DNA from: Hydrogenophaga sp.
GTDB lineage: Bacteria; Pseudomonadota; Gammaproteobacteria; Burkholderiales; Burkholderiaceae_C
Length of the DNA: 64,000 nt
Reading direction: 5' to 3'
Assembly: GCA_018993155.1 (NCBI GenBank)
Contig: JAGKSX010000112.1
Coordinates: forward strand, 1 to 64,000
Below are positions 1 through 8,572 of this stretch, piece after piece. A program made the translations under genes and the position numbers. Every line of letters starts with the position of its first letter. The first letter of the stretch is position 1. The notes beneath the pieces are model-generated. The model saw only the letters and a list, made by a program, of their open reading frames with translations, was not told the DNA's origin and did no database searches.

Positions 1-46
1 GGGGGTTGTGGATCTCGCTGTACATGTTGGGTGGTGTCGGGGTGGA

Positions 47-604
47 TCAGGGTGGTGTCGGGAGGTCGAAGGGATGCGTGGTGACCCAGGCCATGTCTTC
101 CGGCCGCACCATGACGGAGAGGCCTTTCCACATGCCTTCGATCTCCGCCTTGGAGAGCCGCGCCTGCGCCTGCCCGATCAGCGCGATCTGCCGTTGCGTG
201 AGCAGACCGAGCAAGGCCTGCCCTTCGGCGGTGAGGTAGTTCTGGCGCACGCGGCGGTCTTCGGTGCTGTAGCGCTGTTCCAGCAGCCCCATGGTGGTGA
301 GCTGGTTGGTGGTGCGCGAGAGGGCCTGGTTGCTGATGCGCAGCAGCGACATCAGCGAGCCCACGGTGATGCCGGGCGTGCGCCCCGCGAAGTGGAGCAC
401 GCGGTGGTGGGGACGGCCCAGGCCATGGTCCATCAGCACCTGGTCGGCGATGTCGGCCATCTGCAGGTGCACGAAGAACACCAGTTCCAGCGTGCGCATC
501 GCAGCACGCTCGGCGTCCAGCCCCGGCGCCTGGGCCTGCGTGTCGGGGGCCGCTTTGGGTGGGCGGGTCCGGCGGGTCTTGGAGGCGGTATCGGCCAGGC
601 TCAC
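47..604 (-). CDS. MarR-family transcriptional regulator
   Basis: A 185-residue winged-helix regulator, last gene of the ABC transporter operon. After a basic, low-complexity N-terminus the protein shows the MarR pattern: a dimerisation helix, then a helix-turn-helix around ITVGSLMSLLRISNQALSRT and a wing segment EQRYSTEDRRVRQNY. I chose the GTG start at 602-604 because it overlaps the stop of the upstream CMD-family gene (GTGA), implying translational coupling. MarR proteins usually bind inverted repeats near their own promoter and respond to small, often aromatic, ligands. The obvious target here is the palindrome at 5758-5780 at the head of the same operon. The ligand is unknown. Confidence 0.88.
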   Translation of the reverse strand: MSLADTASKTRRTRPPKAAPDTQAQAPGLDAERAAMRTLELVFFVHLQMADIADQVLMDHGLGRPHHRVLHFAGRTPGITVGSLMSLLRISNQALSRTTNQLTTMGLLEQRYSTEDRRVRQNYLTAEGQALLGLLTQRQIALIGQAQARLSKAEIEGMWKGLSVMVRPEDMAWVTTHPFDLPTPP

Positions 605-1206
605 GGGTGGGTTTCCTTCCACAGTTGTTGCAACCAGCCTACATGATGCAGCGCCTGGGCGGGCTCGGGTTCGAGGGTGGTCCGCATCAGGCTGTTCCAG
701 CGGTTGAACCAGCCGAACAGGGCCACGATGGAGACGATCTCGATCAGCTCCTCCTCGGAGAAGTGCCGGCGCGCCTCGTCGAACGCCTGGCTGGCATCGC
801 CCACGGGCAGCGTGGCGCCCGCGCTGGCGATGCGCAGGGCCGCGCGTTCGCGTTCGCTGAAATGCGCGCTGTCGGCGTACACGGGCAAGGCGGCCAGGAG
901 CGCCCAATCCACGCCCGCGTGCCATGCCGCATGGACCGCGTGGACCGTGCTGTAGGCGCAGCGCGCGCCCCGGCAGGTTTCGGCCGCCAGCAGAAAACGC
1001 AGGCGGGGCTCGATCAACCCATCGCCGCGCAGCGTGGTCTGCACCAGGCCCAGCACCGCCGGCAGCACGCCGGGCTTGCGCGCCATGGTGAGCAGGGCGT
1101 GGGGCCGGTAGCCGACGAAGTTCACCAGGTCTTCGAGCTGCGGGTTCTGCGAGCGGGGATCGTCGGCGGCCAGGGGGGCGGCACGCGCGGTGTTCGGTGG
1201 GTTCAT
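601..1206 (-). CDS. Carboxymuconolactone decarboxylase (AhpD-like) family protein
   Basis: A 201-residue all-helical CMD/AhpD-fold protein. The family signature is visible in the middle as AAETCRGARCAYSTVHAVHA, a Cys-containing segment followed by His, with the later helix FGWFNRWNSLMRTT typical of the fold. Family members are decarboxylases or thiol peroxidase partners. This one is of the uncharacterised type often found beside branched-chain-type ABC operons. I chose ATG 1204-1206 because it overlaps the stop of the LivF-like gene (ATGA) and follows its reading closely. An upstream in-frame ATG would run 75 nt into livF. The substrate cannot be assigned, but co-transcription with an importer suggests degradation of the imported compound. 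Confidence 0.82.
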   Translation of the reverse strand: MNPPNTARAAPLAADDPRSQNPQLEDLVNFVGYRPHALLTMARKPGVLPAVLGLVQTTLRGDGLIEPRLRFLLAAETCRGARCAYSTVHAVHAAWHAGVDWALLAALPVYADSAHFSERERAALRIASAGATLPVGDASQAFDEARRHFSEEELIEIVSIVALFGWFNRWNSLMRTTLEPEPAQALHHVGWLQQLWKETHP

Positions 1207-1910
1207 GCGGGGATTTCGTGTTGCAGGCCGGAGAGCATGGCCTCCAGCCGGTCGTCGATCTGGTCGCGGCCACCGCTCCACAGCACGCGCCCGCTGTCGA
1301 GCAGGCAGAAGCGCTGCGCGACGCGCCGGGGCACGCGGAAGTTCTGCTCCACCAGCAGCACCGACACACCGGCGCGGCTCACGAATTCGATGGCCGCCAC
1401 GATCTGCTCGATGATGACGGGTGCAAGCCCTTCGGTGGGTTCATCCAGCAGCAGGTAACGCGGGTTGGTGAGCAGCGCGCGGCCGATGGCCAGCATCTGC
1501 TGCTCACCGCCGGACAGCGAAGTGCCTTGCGCCAGTCGCCGTTCGCGCAGGCGCGGAAACAGGCCGTACACGCGCTCGATGGTCCAATGCCCGGGCGGAT
1601 GGCTCAGGCTGGCGAGCACGAGGTTTTCCTCGGCGCTCAAGCCGCTGATGATGTCCCGGCTGTCGGGCACGAGCGCGATGCCGCACCGGCTCGAATCGGG
1701 CAGCGACAAGCCCGTGATGTCCTTGCCATCGAGCCCACGCTGCCCCTGCCGCAAAGGAATCTGCCCCATCATCGCGCGCAGCGTGGTGGACTTGCCCGCG
1801 CCATTGCGGCCCACCAGCGCGAGCACTTCGTTGGGCGCGCAGGCGATGGAGACGCCGTGCAAGGCCTGCGCCTTGCCGTAGAACACGTCGGCGTTCTTCA
1901 ACTCAAGCAT
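1203..1910 (-). CDS. Branched-chain-type ABC transporter ATP-binding protein (LivF-like)
   Basis: A 235-residue ABC ATPase of the LivF subfamily. Walker A is GRNGAGKST at about residues 34-42, the signature is LSGGEQQM and Walker B is RYLLLDEPTEGLAP; the TEGLAP ending is characteristic of LivF rather than LivG. It would energise uptake through the two permeases encoded upstream. Its start lies 8 bases inside the end of the LivG-like gene, so the two are translationally coupled. The substrate class (amino acid, aromatic acid or amide) cannot be read from the ATPase. Confidence 0.92.
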   Translation of the reverse strand: MLELKNADVFYGKAQALHGVSIACAPNEVLALVGRNGAGKSTTLRAMMGQIPLRQGQRGLDGKDITGLSLPDSSRCGIALVPDSRDIISGLSAEENLVLASLSHPPGHWTIERVYGLFPRLRERRLAQGTSLSGGEQQMLAIGRALLTNPRYLLLDEPTEGLAPVIIEQIVAAIEFVSRAGVSVLLVEQNFRVPRRVAQRFCLLDSGRVLWSGGRDQIDDRLEAMLSGLQHEIPA

Positions 1911-2685
1911 GGGCCACCTCCTGGCGGTTGTCGTCGCCCAGGTAGGCGCGCTTCACGCGCGGGTCCGCGCGCACTTCGGCGGGCGTGCCTCGCATGAGCA
2001 CCTCGCCACCCATCATCACGACGATCTCGTCGGACAGCTTCATGACCACGTCCATGTTGTGCTCCACCAGCAGCACGGTGCGGTGCTCGCGCACGCGTTC
2101 GATCAGCTCCAGCGTGGCCGCGATCTCGTGGTGCCCCACACCGGCCAGCGGCTCGTCCAGCAGCAGCACGCGCGGATCGGCCATGAGCGCCAGGCCGAGT
2201 TCCACCGCGCGCTGGCGGCCGTGGCTGAGCGTGGCCACGGGCCGGTCCAGCACATCGGACAGGCCGACGACGGACGCGACCTCGCGTGCCCGATCGCCCA
2301 GCTCACCCCACCGGTCCACCGGCCGCCAGAAGGGCTGCAGACGAAAACGCGGCGGCTGCGCGGCCACGCGCAGGTTCTCGAAGGTGGTCATCTCCTGGAA
2401 GATGTTGATGATCTGGAAGCTGCGCCCCAGGCCCCGGCGCGTGCGTCCGGCGACCGAGAGGCGCGTGATGTCATCGCCCCAGAGTTCGATGCGGCCGGAC
2501 TTGAGCGGCGCACGGCCACTGAGGGCGTTGAGCAGCGTGGTCTTGCCCGCACCGTTGGGGCCGATCAGGCCCACGGTCTTGCCCGTGGGCACGTCCAGCG
2601 CCACGTTGTTGAGTGCGACGAAGCCGTCGAATTCGACCGTGACGCCCGAACACGCGATGGCTTGTGCCTGGGTGGGGGTGTTCAT
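1903..2685 (-). CDS. Branched-chain-type ABC transporter ATP-binding protein (LivG-like)
   Basis: A 260-residue ABC ATPase of the LivG subfamily. Walker A is GPNGAGKTT, the signature region is LSHGRQRAVELG and Walker B is PRVLLLDEPLAGVGHHE, followed by the H-loop VLLVEHNMD. The C-terminal tail GTPAEVRADPRVKRAYLG is the typical LivG ending. ATG 2683-2685 overlaps the stop of the permease gene upstream. The open frame continues much further upstream, but that part is antisense-type noise over the permease genes. It pairs with the LivF-like protein to form a heterodimeric motor. Confidence 0.92.
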   Translation of the reverse strand: MNTPTQAQAIACSGVTVEFDGFVALNNVALDVPTGKTVGLIGPNGAGKTTLLNALSGRAPLKSGRIELWGDDITRLSVAGRTRRGLGRSFQIINIFQEMTTFENLRVAAQPPRFRLQPFWRPVDRWGELGDRAREVASVVGLSDVLDRPVATLSHGRQRAVELGLALMADPRVLLLDEPLAGVGHHEIAATLELIERVREHRTVLLVEHNMDVVMKLSDEIVVMMGGEVLMRGTPAEVRADPRVKRAYLGDDNRQEVAHA

Positions 2686-3626
2686 CGTTGGCTCCACCAG
2701 TGCAATGCGGTACCGGCCAGGCCCTTGCGCAGAAAGAGCGTGCACAGGATGAACACCAGACCCACCAGACCGTACCAGTAGTCGGAATAGGCCGCGAGCA
2801 CTTCGCGCAGCACCTCGAAGAACGCCACACCGACGATGGGGCCGAGCAGCGTGCCGCTGCCACCGAGCAGCGTCATGATGAGAACGTCGCCCGAGGTTTT
2901 CCAGTTCAGCATCTGCGGGCCGGTGTACATCATCAACGAGGCCAGCAGGCCACCGGCGACGCCCGAGAGCGCACCAGAGACGGCCATGGCGGACTGGCGC
3001 AGCGGCCGCACGCCGAAACCGAGCTGCTCGGCGCGCACCGGGTTCTGCCGCACCGCCTGCCAGGCCTGCCCCAGCGGCGAACGGCGCAGCACCCAGCAAG
3101 CCAGCACCACGGCCACGAACACCACGTACACGACCCAGAAGAAGTTGGCGTTGTGGAAGAAGTCGATCCCGCCCCAGGCCGGCCGCGCCACGCCGGGCAG
3201 GCCGTCCACCCCGCCGGAGAGGCCACGCAGGCGCGTGAGCATGAGGATGGACATGAGCTCGGCCAGCATCAGCGTGAGCAGCGAGAAGAACAGGCCGGTG
3301 ATGCGGCTGCCGATCAGGCTCACGGCCCAGGCGCAGGCCGCGCCCAGCAGCGCGGCGGCCACCAGCCCCAGGCTGAATGGCAGCCCGCCGTGCATCTGCG
3401 CCCAGGCCATGCCATAGGCGCCCATGCCGAAGTAGGCGGCGTGGCCGAAGGAGAGGATGCCCGTGGTGCCGAACACCAGGTCGTAAGCCAGCGCGAAGAC
3501 GGACCACACCATGACCAGGCAGGCGACGAAAAGAATGCCCTCGTCGCGCGTGCCGATGCGCAGTGCCACGAGGATGGCCATGGCCAGCAGGCACAGCCGG
3601 ATGTCCAGGCGTTCGATACGGCTCAT
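2682..3626 (-). CDS. Branched-chain-type ABC transporter permease (LivM-like)
   Basis: A 314-residue polytopic inner-membrane permease of the LivM family. It starts with a short cytoplasmic segment and then a run of hydrophobic helices. The family motif GTTGILSFGHAAYFGMGAY is clear near residues 55-75, and the C-terminal half contains GGSGTLLGPIVGVAFFEVL, the conserved coupling region. ATG 3624-3626 overlaps the stop of the LivH-like gene by four bases. It forms the translocation pore with LivH. Confidence 0.92.
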   Translation of the reverse strand: MSRIERLDIRLCLLAMAILVALRIGTRDEGILFVACLVMVWSVFALAYDLVFGTTGILSFGHAAYFGMGAYGMAWAQMHGGLPFSLGLVAAALLGAACAWAVSLIGSRITGLFFSLLTLMLAELMSILMLTRLRGLSGGVDGLPGVARPAWGGIDFFHNANFFWVVYVVFVAVVLACWVLRRSPLGQAWQAVRQNPVRAEQLGFGVRPLRQSAMAVSGALSGVAGGLLASLMMYTGPQMLNWKTSGDVLIMTLLGGSGTLLGPIVGVAFFEVLREVLAAYSDYWYGLVGLVFILCTLFLRKGLAGTALHWWSQR

Positions 3627-4477
3627 GCGAGTCGCTCCTTCTTGCTGAAAAGACCCTGCGGCCGCAGCAGCAGCGTGGCGATGAGCACGGCGTAGGTCAG
3701 CGTGTCGATCCAGTCGGGCAGGTATTGCTGGCCAAAGGCACGGGTCATGCCGATCAGCAGAGCGCCCACCATGGCGCCGCGGATGTTGCCCAGGCCACCG
3801 ATGATGACCACGATGAAACAGTCCAGGATGATGGTGCCGCCCATCTGCAGCTGGATCGGCAGCATCGGCCCGGCCATGGCGCCGCCCAGGCCGGCGAGCG
3901 CCGCGCCCACCGCGAACACCGCCGTTCGCACGCGGTCCACGCGCACCCCCAGGGTGGCGGCCATCAAGGGGTGCGTGCTGCACGAACGGATCACCAGCCC
4001 GATGCGCGAGCGCTCGATGCCCAGCAGCAGCACGGCCATGGTGGCCGCGCCGACGGCGATGACGAACAGGCGGTAGCGCGAGACATCCGTGTCGAACAGC
4101 GCGACGCTGCCCGACAACCACGGCGGCACCGCGATGCTCTTGCCGCTCAGCCCCCAGGTGGCGCGCACCACTTCTTCCAGCACCAGAATGAGCCCGAAGG
4201 TGATGAGCAGCTGGAACTCGTGCGGCGCCGAGTAGATGGGCCGCAGGGTGAGCCGCTCGATCAGCACACCCACCAGCGCCAGCAGCACCGGCACCAGGGC
4301 GATCGCCCACCAGAAACCGGCCCACCACGCGATCTGGAACGCCAGGTAGGCACCCAGCATGTAGAGCGCGCCGTGCGCGAAGTTGATGATGCGCAGCATG
4401 CCGAAGATCAGCGTCAGCCCCGCGGCCAGCAGGAACAGCAGCATGCCGATGCTCAGACCGATGACGAAGGTGGACAT
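3623..4477 (-). CDS. Branched-chain-type ABC transporter permease (LivH-like)
   Basis: A 284-residue inner-membrane permease of the LivH family. Diagnostic segments are LTLIFGMLRIINFAHGALYM near the N-terminus and IVVIIGGLGNIRGAMVGALL near the C-terminus, both standard for LivH. About eight hydrophobic segments are visible. It lies 31 bp after the binding-protein gene and overlaps livM, so the order is binding protein, LivH, LivM, LivG, LivF, CMD protein and MarR in one transcript. Confidence 0.92.
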   Translation of the reverse strand: MSTFVIGLSIGMLLFLLAAGLTLIFGMLRIINFAHGALYMLGAYLAFQIAWWAGFWWAIALVPVLLALVGVLIERLTLRPIYSAPHEFQLLITFGLILVLEEVVRATWGLSGKSIAVPPWLSGSVALFDTDVSRYRLFVIAVGAATMAVLLLGIERSRIGLVIRSCSTHPLMAATLGVRVDRVRTAVFAVGAALAGLGGAMAGPMLPIQLQMGGTIILDCFIVVIIGGLGNIRGAMVGALLIGMTRAFGQQYLPDWIDTLTYAVLIATLLLRPQGLFSKKERLA

Positions 4478-4508
4478 GGAGGTTGCTCGCTTGCCGGTGC
4501 GGGCGCAC

Positions 4509-5693
4509 TCATTGGCAGGGCTTGAAGAGGTCCTGCGCGGTGAAGGTTTCGGTGACCTTCATCGTGACGGGCGGCTGGCCCGCACCACCGGCGACGGCGG
4601 TACCGAACAGGCCCACCTGCTCGGCCTGGTTGTCGCAGGCGCGCATGCGCTTGGCACCCTCCACGGAGTCGTTGCGCACGCTGTTCCTGAACGCGTCGAC
4701 CCACTTTTCCTTGTCCCACACGCCGGTGCTCTCGACCACGTCGAGCCACCAGCTCATGCCGTCATAGGCCTCGCCCGCGTACTGGCTGGGCAGCTCGCCG
4801 TATTTCGCGCGGTAGGCGGCCACGAAACGCTTGTTGCGCGGCGTGTCCTGGGTGAAGTGGTAACGCAGCGTGGAGTGCACACCGAGCGCGCCGCCGGCGC
4901 CGACCGACTGGCCCTGTGTTTCGTCCATCAGCATGGTGCCCATCACCTTCATCTTGCCGGCCAGGCCCACGTCGCCGCCCTGCTTGAGCGAGGTCACGGT
5001 GTCGCCGCCCACCACGATGAGCGCCAACCCGTCGGCGCCGGACTTCATCGCCTTGTCCAGCAGGATCGCGTAGTCCTTGGTGCCGATCGGCGTGAAGTCG
5101 ATGCCCGCGATCGCGATGCCCTTGCTCTCCATGTCGGCCTTGAGCGAGGCCCACATGTCGCGGCCCACCTGGTAGTCCGACACGATGCCGTAGACCTTCT
5201 TCACGCCCTGGCGCCTGGCGAACTCGCCGATCATGCGGTTCTCCATGGCCACGGTGTTGGAGGTGCGGAAGGCGTAGCGCGTCTTGTCGGCACCGGTGAT
5301 GCGGTCGTCCGCCGAGAGCGTGATGATCTGCGGCACCTTGCGCTGCTCGGTGAGCTTCATGATCGCCAGCGTGGAGCCCGAACTCACCTCGCCGAACAGG
5401 GTGTGCGTGTCGCGCGCCAGGACCCGAGTGGTCTTCTGCACCGCCACCTGGGTGGACGTCTCGGTGTCCTCCCACACCGCCTCGATGGGCTTGCCCAGCA
5501 CGCGGTTGTTGCGCTCCTCGAAGGCGATGGTGGCGCCTCGGCGCATGTTCTCTCCCACGATGCCCCAGGCGCCGCTGAGCGGCACGATGCCTGCGATGCG
5601 GAAGGCGTCCTGCGCCAGAGCGGACGCGCCGCCCAGCAGGCAGCCCACCGCCAGCGTGGCCAGGCGCACACGCGATGCGAGTGTTCGATTCAT
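4509..5693 (-). CDS. Branched-chain-type ABC transporter substrate-binding protein (LivK-like)
   Basis: A 394-residue periplasmic binding protein with a clear Sec signal peptide ([20 protein letters not shown] then LAQ, cleavage near residue 26-28) and a type I periplasmic binding fold (Peripla_BP_6). ATG 5691-5693 is preceded by an AGGAG ribosome-binding site about 7 nt upstream. It is the first gene of the operon and presumably defines its substrate. It is not close to the UrtA/FmdD type encoded at 37072-38256, so the two importers should handle different compounds. The regulatory palindrome lies 65-87 bp upstream of the start. Confidence 0.9.
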   Translation of the reverse strand: MNRTLASRVRLATLAVGCLLGGASALAQDAFRIAGIVPLSGAWGIVGENMRRGATIAFEERNNRVLGKPIEAVWEDTETSTQVAVQKTTRVLARDTHTLFGEVSSGSTLAIMKLTEQRKVPQIITLSADDRITGADKTRYAFRTSNTVAMENRMIGEFARRQGVKKVYGIVSDYQVGRDMWASLKADMESKGIAIAGIDFTPIGTKDYAILLDKAMKSGADGLALIVVGGDTVTSLKQGGDVGLAGKMKVMGTMLMDETQGQSVGAGGALGVHSTLRYHFTQDTPRNKRFVAAYRAKYGELPSQYAGEAYDGMSWWLDVVESTGVWDKEKWVDAFRNSVRNDSVEGAKRMRACDNQAEQVGLFGTAVAGGAGQPPVTMKVTETFTAQDLFKPCQ

Positions 5694-5757
5694 GACTTGT
5701 CTCCTGTTTGTGATGCCGTGTTCCGGTTCGACGCGTGTCGATACACCCGATATCAAG

Positions 5758-5780
5758 ATATACCAACATTGTTGTTATAT
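5758..5780. promoter_or_regulatory. Putative MarR operator, 23-bp inverted repeat
   Basis: ATATACCAACA, a single T, then TGTTGTTATAT form an inverted repeat with one mismatch in 11 positions. The AT-rich palindrome stands out against the surrounding GC-rich DNA. It sits in the divergent gap between the ABC operon (which ends in a MarR gene) and the SDR at 5893. Length and symmetry suit a MarR dimer. Binding by the MarR protein at 47-604 is inferred from position. Confidence 0.55.
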
Positions 5781-5892
5781 ATCCGTTGATTGGCATAAGC
5801 ACCGGGGTTTTCCCGGAGCCTGGGTGATGGAGCGCCCGGAGCGCCCATTAACATGGCCCTCGCCCCTTCCACCTCCACTCCCAAGGATTCGC

Positions 5893-6648
5893 ATGGCTTC
5901 AGAGACAACTTCCAAGATCGCCCTGGTCACCGGCGCGGGCAGCGGCATCGGCCGTGCCGTGGCGCTCGGCTTGTTGAAGGACGGGTACCACGTCGTGCTT
6001 ACCGGGCGCCGCCCCGAGCCGCTGGCGGCGGTGGCGCAGGCGGGTGGGCCCAACGCGGTCGTCATCCCCGCCGACGTGCGGGACGAGCACAGCGTGCAGG
6101 CGCTGTTCGATCAGATCGAACAGCGCTTTGGGCGGCTCGACGTGCTGTTCAACAACGCGGGCGTGAACGCCCCGGCCGTGCCCATGGACGAGCTGCCGGT
6201 CGAGCGCTGGAAGGACGTGATCGACACCAACGTGACCGGCGTCTACCTCTGCGCGCGCGCCGCCTTCGGCCTGATGCGGCGGCAGAACCCGCAGGGCGGG
6301 CGCATCATCAACAATGGCTCGATCTCGGCCCACGCGCCCCGCCCGTTCAGCTGCCCCTACACCGCGAGCAAGCACGCGGTGCTGGGCCTGACCAAGACCA
6401 TCGCGCTGGACGGCCGGCCCTACAACATCGTGTGCAGCCAGATCGACATCGGCAACGCGCTGACCGATCTCTCGGCCCGCATGACGCAGGGTGTGCGCCA
6501 GGCCAACGGCACCATGGCCAGCGAACCCATGATGGACGTGGCGCACGTGGCCGAGGCGGTGCGCTACATGGCGGGCCTGCCGCTGTCCACCAACGTGCTC
6601 AACATGACGGTGATGGCCAGCCAGATGCCTTTCGTGGGCCGGGGCTGA
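5893..6648 (+). CDS. SDR-family oxidoreductase
   Basis: A 251-residue classical short-chain dehydrogenase. The cofactor motif [10 protein letters not shown] lies near residues 14-23, NNAG is present, and the catalytic Ser and YxxxK appear as [20 protein letters not shown]. The segment after the catalytic Lys ([17 protein letters not shown]) is the pattern of a Burkholderiales SDR group near FabG. ATG 5893 has an AAGGA ribosome-binding site 6 nt upstream; the open frame extends further 5' without a plausible start. It is divergent from the ABC/MarR operon and shares the palindrome, so it probably acts on the same imported compound. Confidence 0.88.
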   Translation: MASETTSKIALVTGAGSGIGRAVALGLLKDGYHVVLTGRRPEPLAAVAQAGGPNAVVIPADVRDEHSVQALFDQIEQRFGRLDVLFNNAGVNAPAVPMDELPVERWKDVIDTNVTGVYLCARAAFGLMRRQNPQGGRIINNGSISAHAPRPFSCPYTASKHAVLGLTKTIALDGRPYNIVCSQIDIGNALTDLSARMTQGVRQANGTMASEPMMDVAHVAEAVRYMAGLPLSTNVLNMTVMASQMPFVGRG

Positions 6649-6717
6649 CGGCCCCTTCCTACACACCCTACGGACGGCGCTGACACGCGCCGCGCGCGGA
6701 GCGCGGACACTGGCGGC

Positions 6718-7809
6718 ATGCCCGCCCCACTCACCTACGCGCAGGACGACACCCCCGGCTGGACCCGCGTGCGCCGGGGCAAGGGCTTTGCCTATGTGAG
6801 CGCCACCGGGCGCGCGATCCGCGACGCCGCGCAGCTGGACCGCATCAAGCGCCTGGCGATTCCGCCCGCCTACACCGAGGTGTGGATCTGCCCCAGCGCG
6901 CGCGGCCACCTGCAGGCCACGGGGCGCGATGCGCGGGGCCGCAAGCAATACCGCTACCACGCCGAATGGCAGGCAAGGCGCGAGCAGCAGAAGTTCGACC
7001 GCCTGCGCGAGTTCGGCCGCGCCCTGCCGCGCATCCGCCGCGCGGTGACGCGCGCCCTGCGCAGCCGCGAACTGACGCTGGACACCGTGGTGGCCGCCAT
7101 CGTGCGCTTGCTGGACCGCACCGCGCTGCGCGTGGGCAATGAGGCCTACGCGACGGAGAACGGTTCGTTCGGCCTGACCACGCTGCGCAACCGGCATGTG
7201 CGCACGCGCGCGGCCAGCCTGGAGATCCGCTTCCGGGGCAAGAGCGGCGTGGAGCAGACCGCGCGGCTCACCGACCCGGCCACCGCCCGCATCGTGCAGC
7301 GTTGCCAGGAATTGCCCGGGCAGCACCTGTTCCAGTACATCGACGACGCCGGGCGGCGCCGGCCGGTGCGTTCACAGCACGTCAACGACTATCTGCGCCG
7401 CGTCAGCGGCCAGGACTTCACGGCCAAGGATTTCCGCACCTGGCACGCCAGCGTGCTCGCCCTGGAACTGACCGCCGGCGTGGCGCCATCGGCGCCCGGG
7501 GACGCGGTGGCACCCACGCGCGCTACCGTGGTCGAGGTGGTGCGCCAGGTGGCCCGGCAGATCGGCAACACACAGGCGGTGTGCCGCCGCTTCTACATCC
7601 ACCCGGCGGTGCTGGAGGCCGTGCTCGACGGCCCGGCCAGGAAAGCAGAGAAGGCCGGTGGCACCACCGAAAGCGCGCTGCTGCGCCTGCTGTCGCGCCG
7701 CAAGAAGAAGGCCGCTCAGCCTTCGTCGCCGTCGGCCAGCAGAGCGCGCCAGACCAGCGCCCCGATGGCCGCACCGACCAGGGGCGCCAACCAGAACAGC
7801 CAGAGTTGA
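6718..7809 (+). CDS. DNA topoisomerase IB (poxvirus/eukaryotic type)
   Basis: A 363-residue type IB topoisomerase, which relaxes supercoils through a 3'-phosphotyrosine intermediate. The N-terminal domain contains the family segment [18 protein letters not shown], followed by QYRYH and the catalytic-domain motifs [14 protein letters not shown] and KDFRTWHAS. The catalytic Tyr is Y293 in [12 protein letters not shown]. The last 30 or so residues are a Lys/Ser/Ala-rich tail that overlaps the 3' end of the convergent aquaporin gene by 94 bp. Bacterial members are sporadic and are considered accessory to gyrase and TopoI. Confidence 0.93.
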   Translation: MPAPLTYAQDDTPGWTRVRRGKGFAYVSATGRAIRDAAQLDRIKRLAIPPAYTEVWICPSARGHLQATGRDARGRKQYRYHAEWQARREQQKFDRLREFGRALPRIRRAVTRALRSRELTLDTVVAAIVRLLDRTALRVGNEAYATENGSFGLTTLRNRHVRTRAASLEIRFRGKSGVEQTARLTDPATARIVQRCQELPGQHLFQYIDDAGRRRPVRSQHVNDYLRRVSGQDFTAKDFRTWHASVLALELTAGVAPSAPGDAVAPTRATVVEVVRQVARQIGNTQAVCRRFYIHPAVLEAVLDGPARKAEKAGGTTESALLRLLSRRKKKAAQPSSPSASRARQTSAPMAAPTRGANQNSQS

Positions 7810-8423
7810 TCCAGCGCGATGGACGGGCCGAACAGCGCCGGGCCGGTGCTGCGCGCCGGGTTGACCGAGGTGTTGGTGACCGGGATCGAGATCAGGTGGA
7901 TCAGGGTCAGGCACAGGCCGATGGCCAGGCCGCCGAAGCCAGCCGCCGCGCGTTTCTCGGTGGCGCCGAGAATGACGAGCAGGAACACCGCGGTGAGCAC
8001 CACTTCGGTCAGCAGCGCGGCCGTCATGTCGTAACCGCCGGGCGAGTGTTCGCCAAAGCCATTGGTCGCGAAACCACCCACTTCAAAGCCCGGCTTGCCC
8101 GTGGCGATGAGGTACAGCACGCCGGCCGCGGCCACAGCGCCCAGCACCTGCGAGATCACATAGCCTGGCAGCTCGGCCGCGCGGAAGCGGCCCCCCAGTG
8201 CGAGGCCCACCGAGACCGCCGGATTGAAATGGCCGCCGGAGATCGGTCCGAAGGCGTAGGCGCCGGTCAGCACCGTCAGGCCGAAAGCCAGGGAGACGCC
8301 GGTGAAGCCGATGCCGAGCTGGGGAAAGGCCGCCGCCAGCACCGCGCTGCCGCAGCCGCCGAACGTGAGCCAGAACGTGCCGAGGAACTCGGCGGACCAT
8401 TTTTTCAGGGTGCTGTTTTTCAT
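7716..8423 (-). CDS. aqpZ: Aquaporin Z
   Basis: A 235-residue major intrinsic protein forming an inner-membrane water channel. Six hydrophobic segments and both NPA boxes are visible: [12 protein letters not shown] and [12 protein letters not shown], the second with the selectivity-filter Arg just after NPA. Length and spacing match the AqpZ water-specific group rather than glycerol facilitators, which carry an insertion. ATG 8421-8423 is preceded by purine-rich sequence. A possible promoter (TTGCGC, 16 nt, TTATCT) lies upstream on the same strand. Its C-terminal coding region is antisense to the end of the topoisomerase gene. Confidence 0.93.
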   Translation of the reverse strand: MKNSTLKKWSAEFLGTFWLTFGGCGSAVLAAAFPQLGIGFTGVSLAFGLTVLTGAYAFGPISGGHFNPAVSVGLALGGRFRAAELPGYVISQVLGAVAAAGVLYLIATGKPGFEVGGFATNGFGEHSPGGYDMTAALLTEVVLTAVFLLVILGATEKRAAAGFGGLAIGLCLTLIHLISIPVTNTSVNPARSTGPALFGPSIALDQLWLFWLAPLVGAAIGALVWRALLADGDEG

Positions 8424-8572
8424 GCTGCTTGGAGGCGAGTCGAGAGGCAGCGAAGATAAGCAGGCGAGAGAGCCGGCGCAAGCCCATTAACAATGATTTG
8501 ACACACACCCGCGCCCGGCGCCTCATCTGCCCACTTTGGGCCGCCGGGCGGAACCCAGCACTGGCGCGGGCC

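Noticed and set aside
1..46. Short repeated GGGTGGTGTCGGG near the left edge
   Set aside because: Two imperfect copies over about 35 bp beyond the MarR stop; too short and simple to call a repeat element.
8424..8572. Terminator for the efflux operon
   Set aside because: No stem with a U-tract could be found after the stop at 8573; GC-rich partial dyads only.
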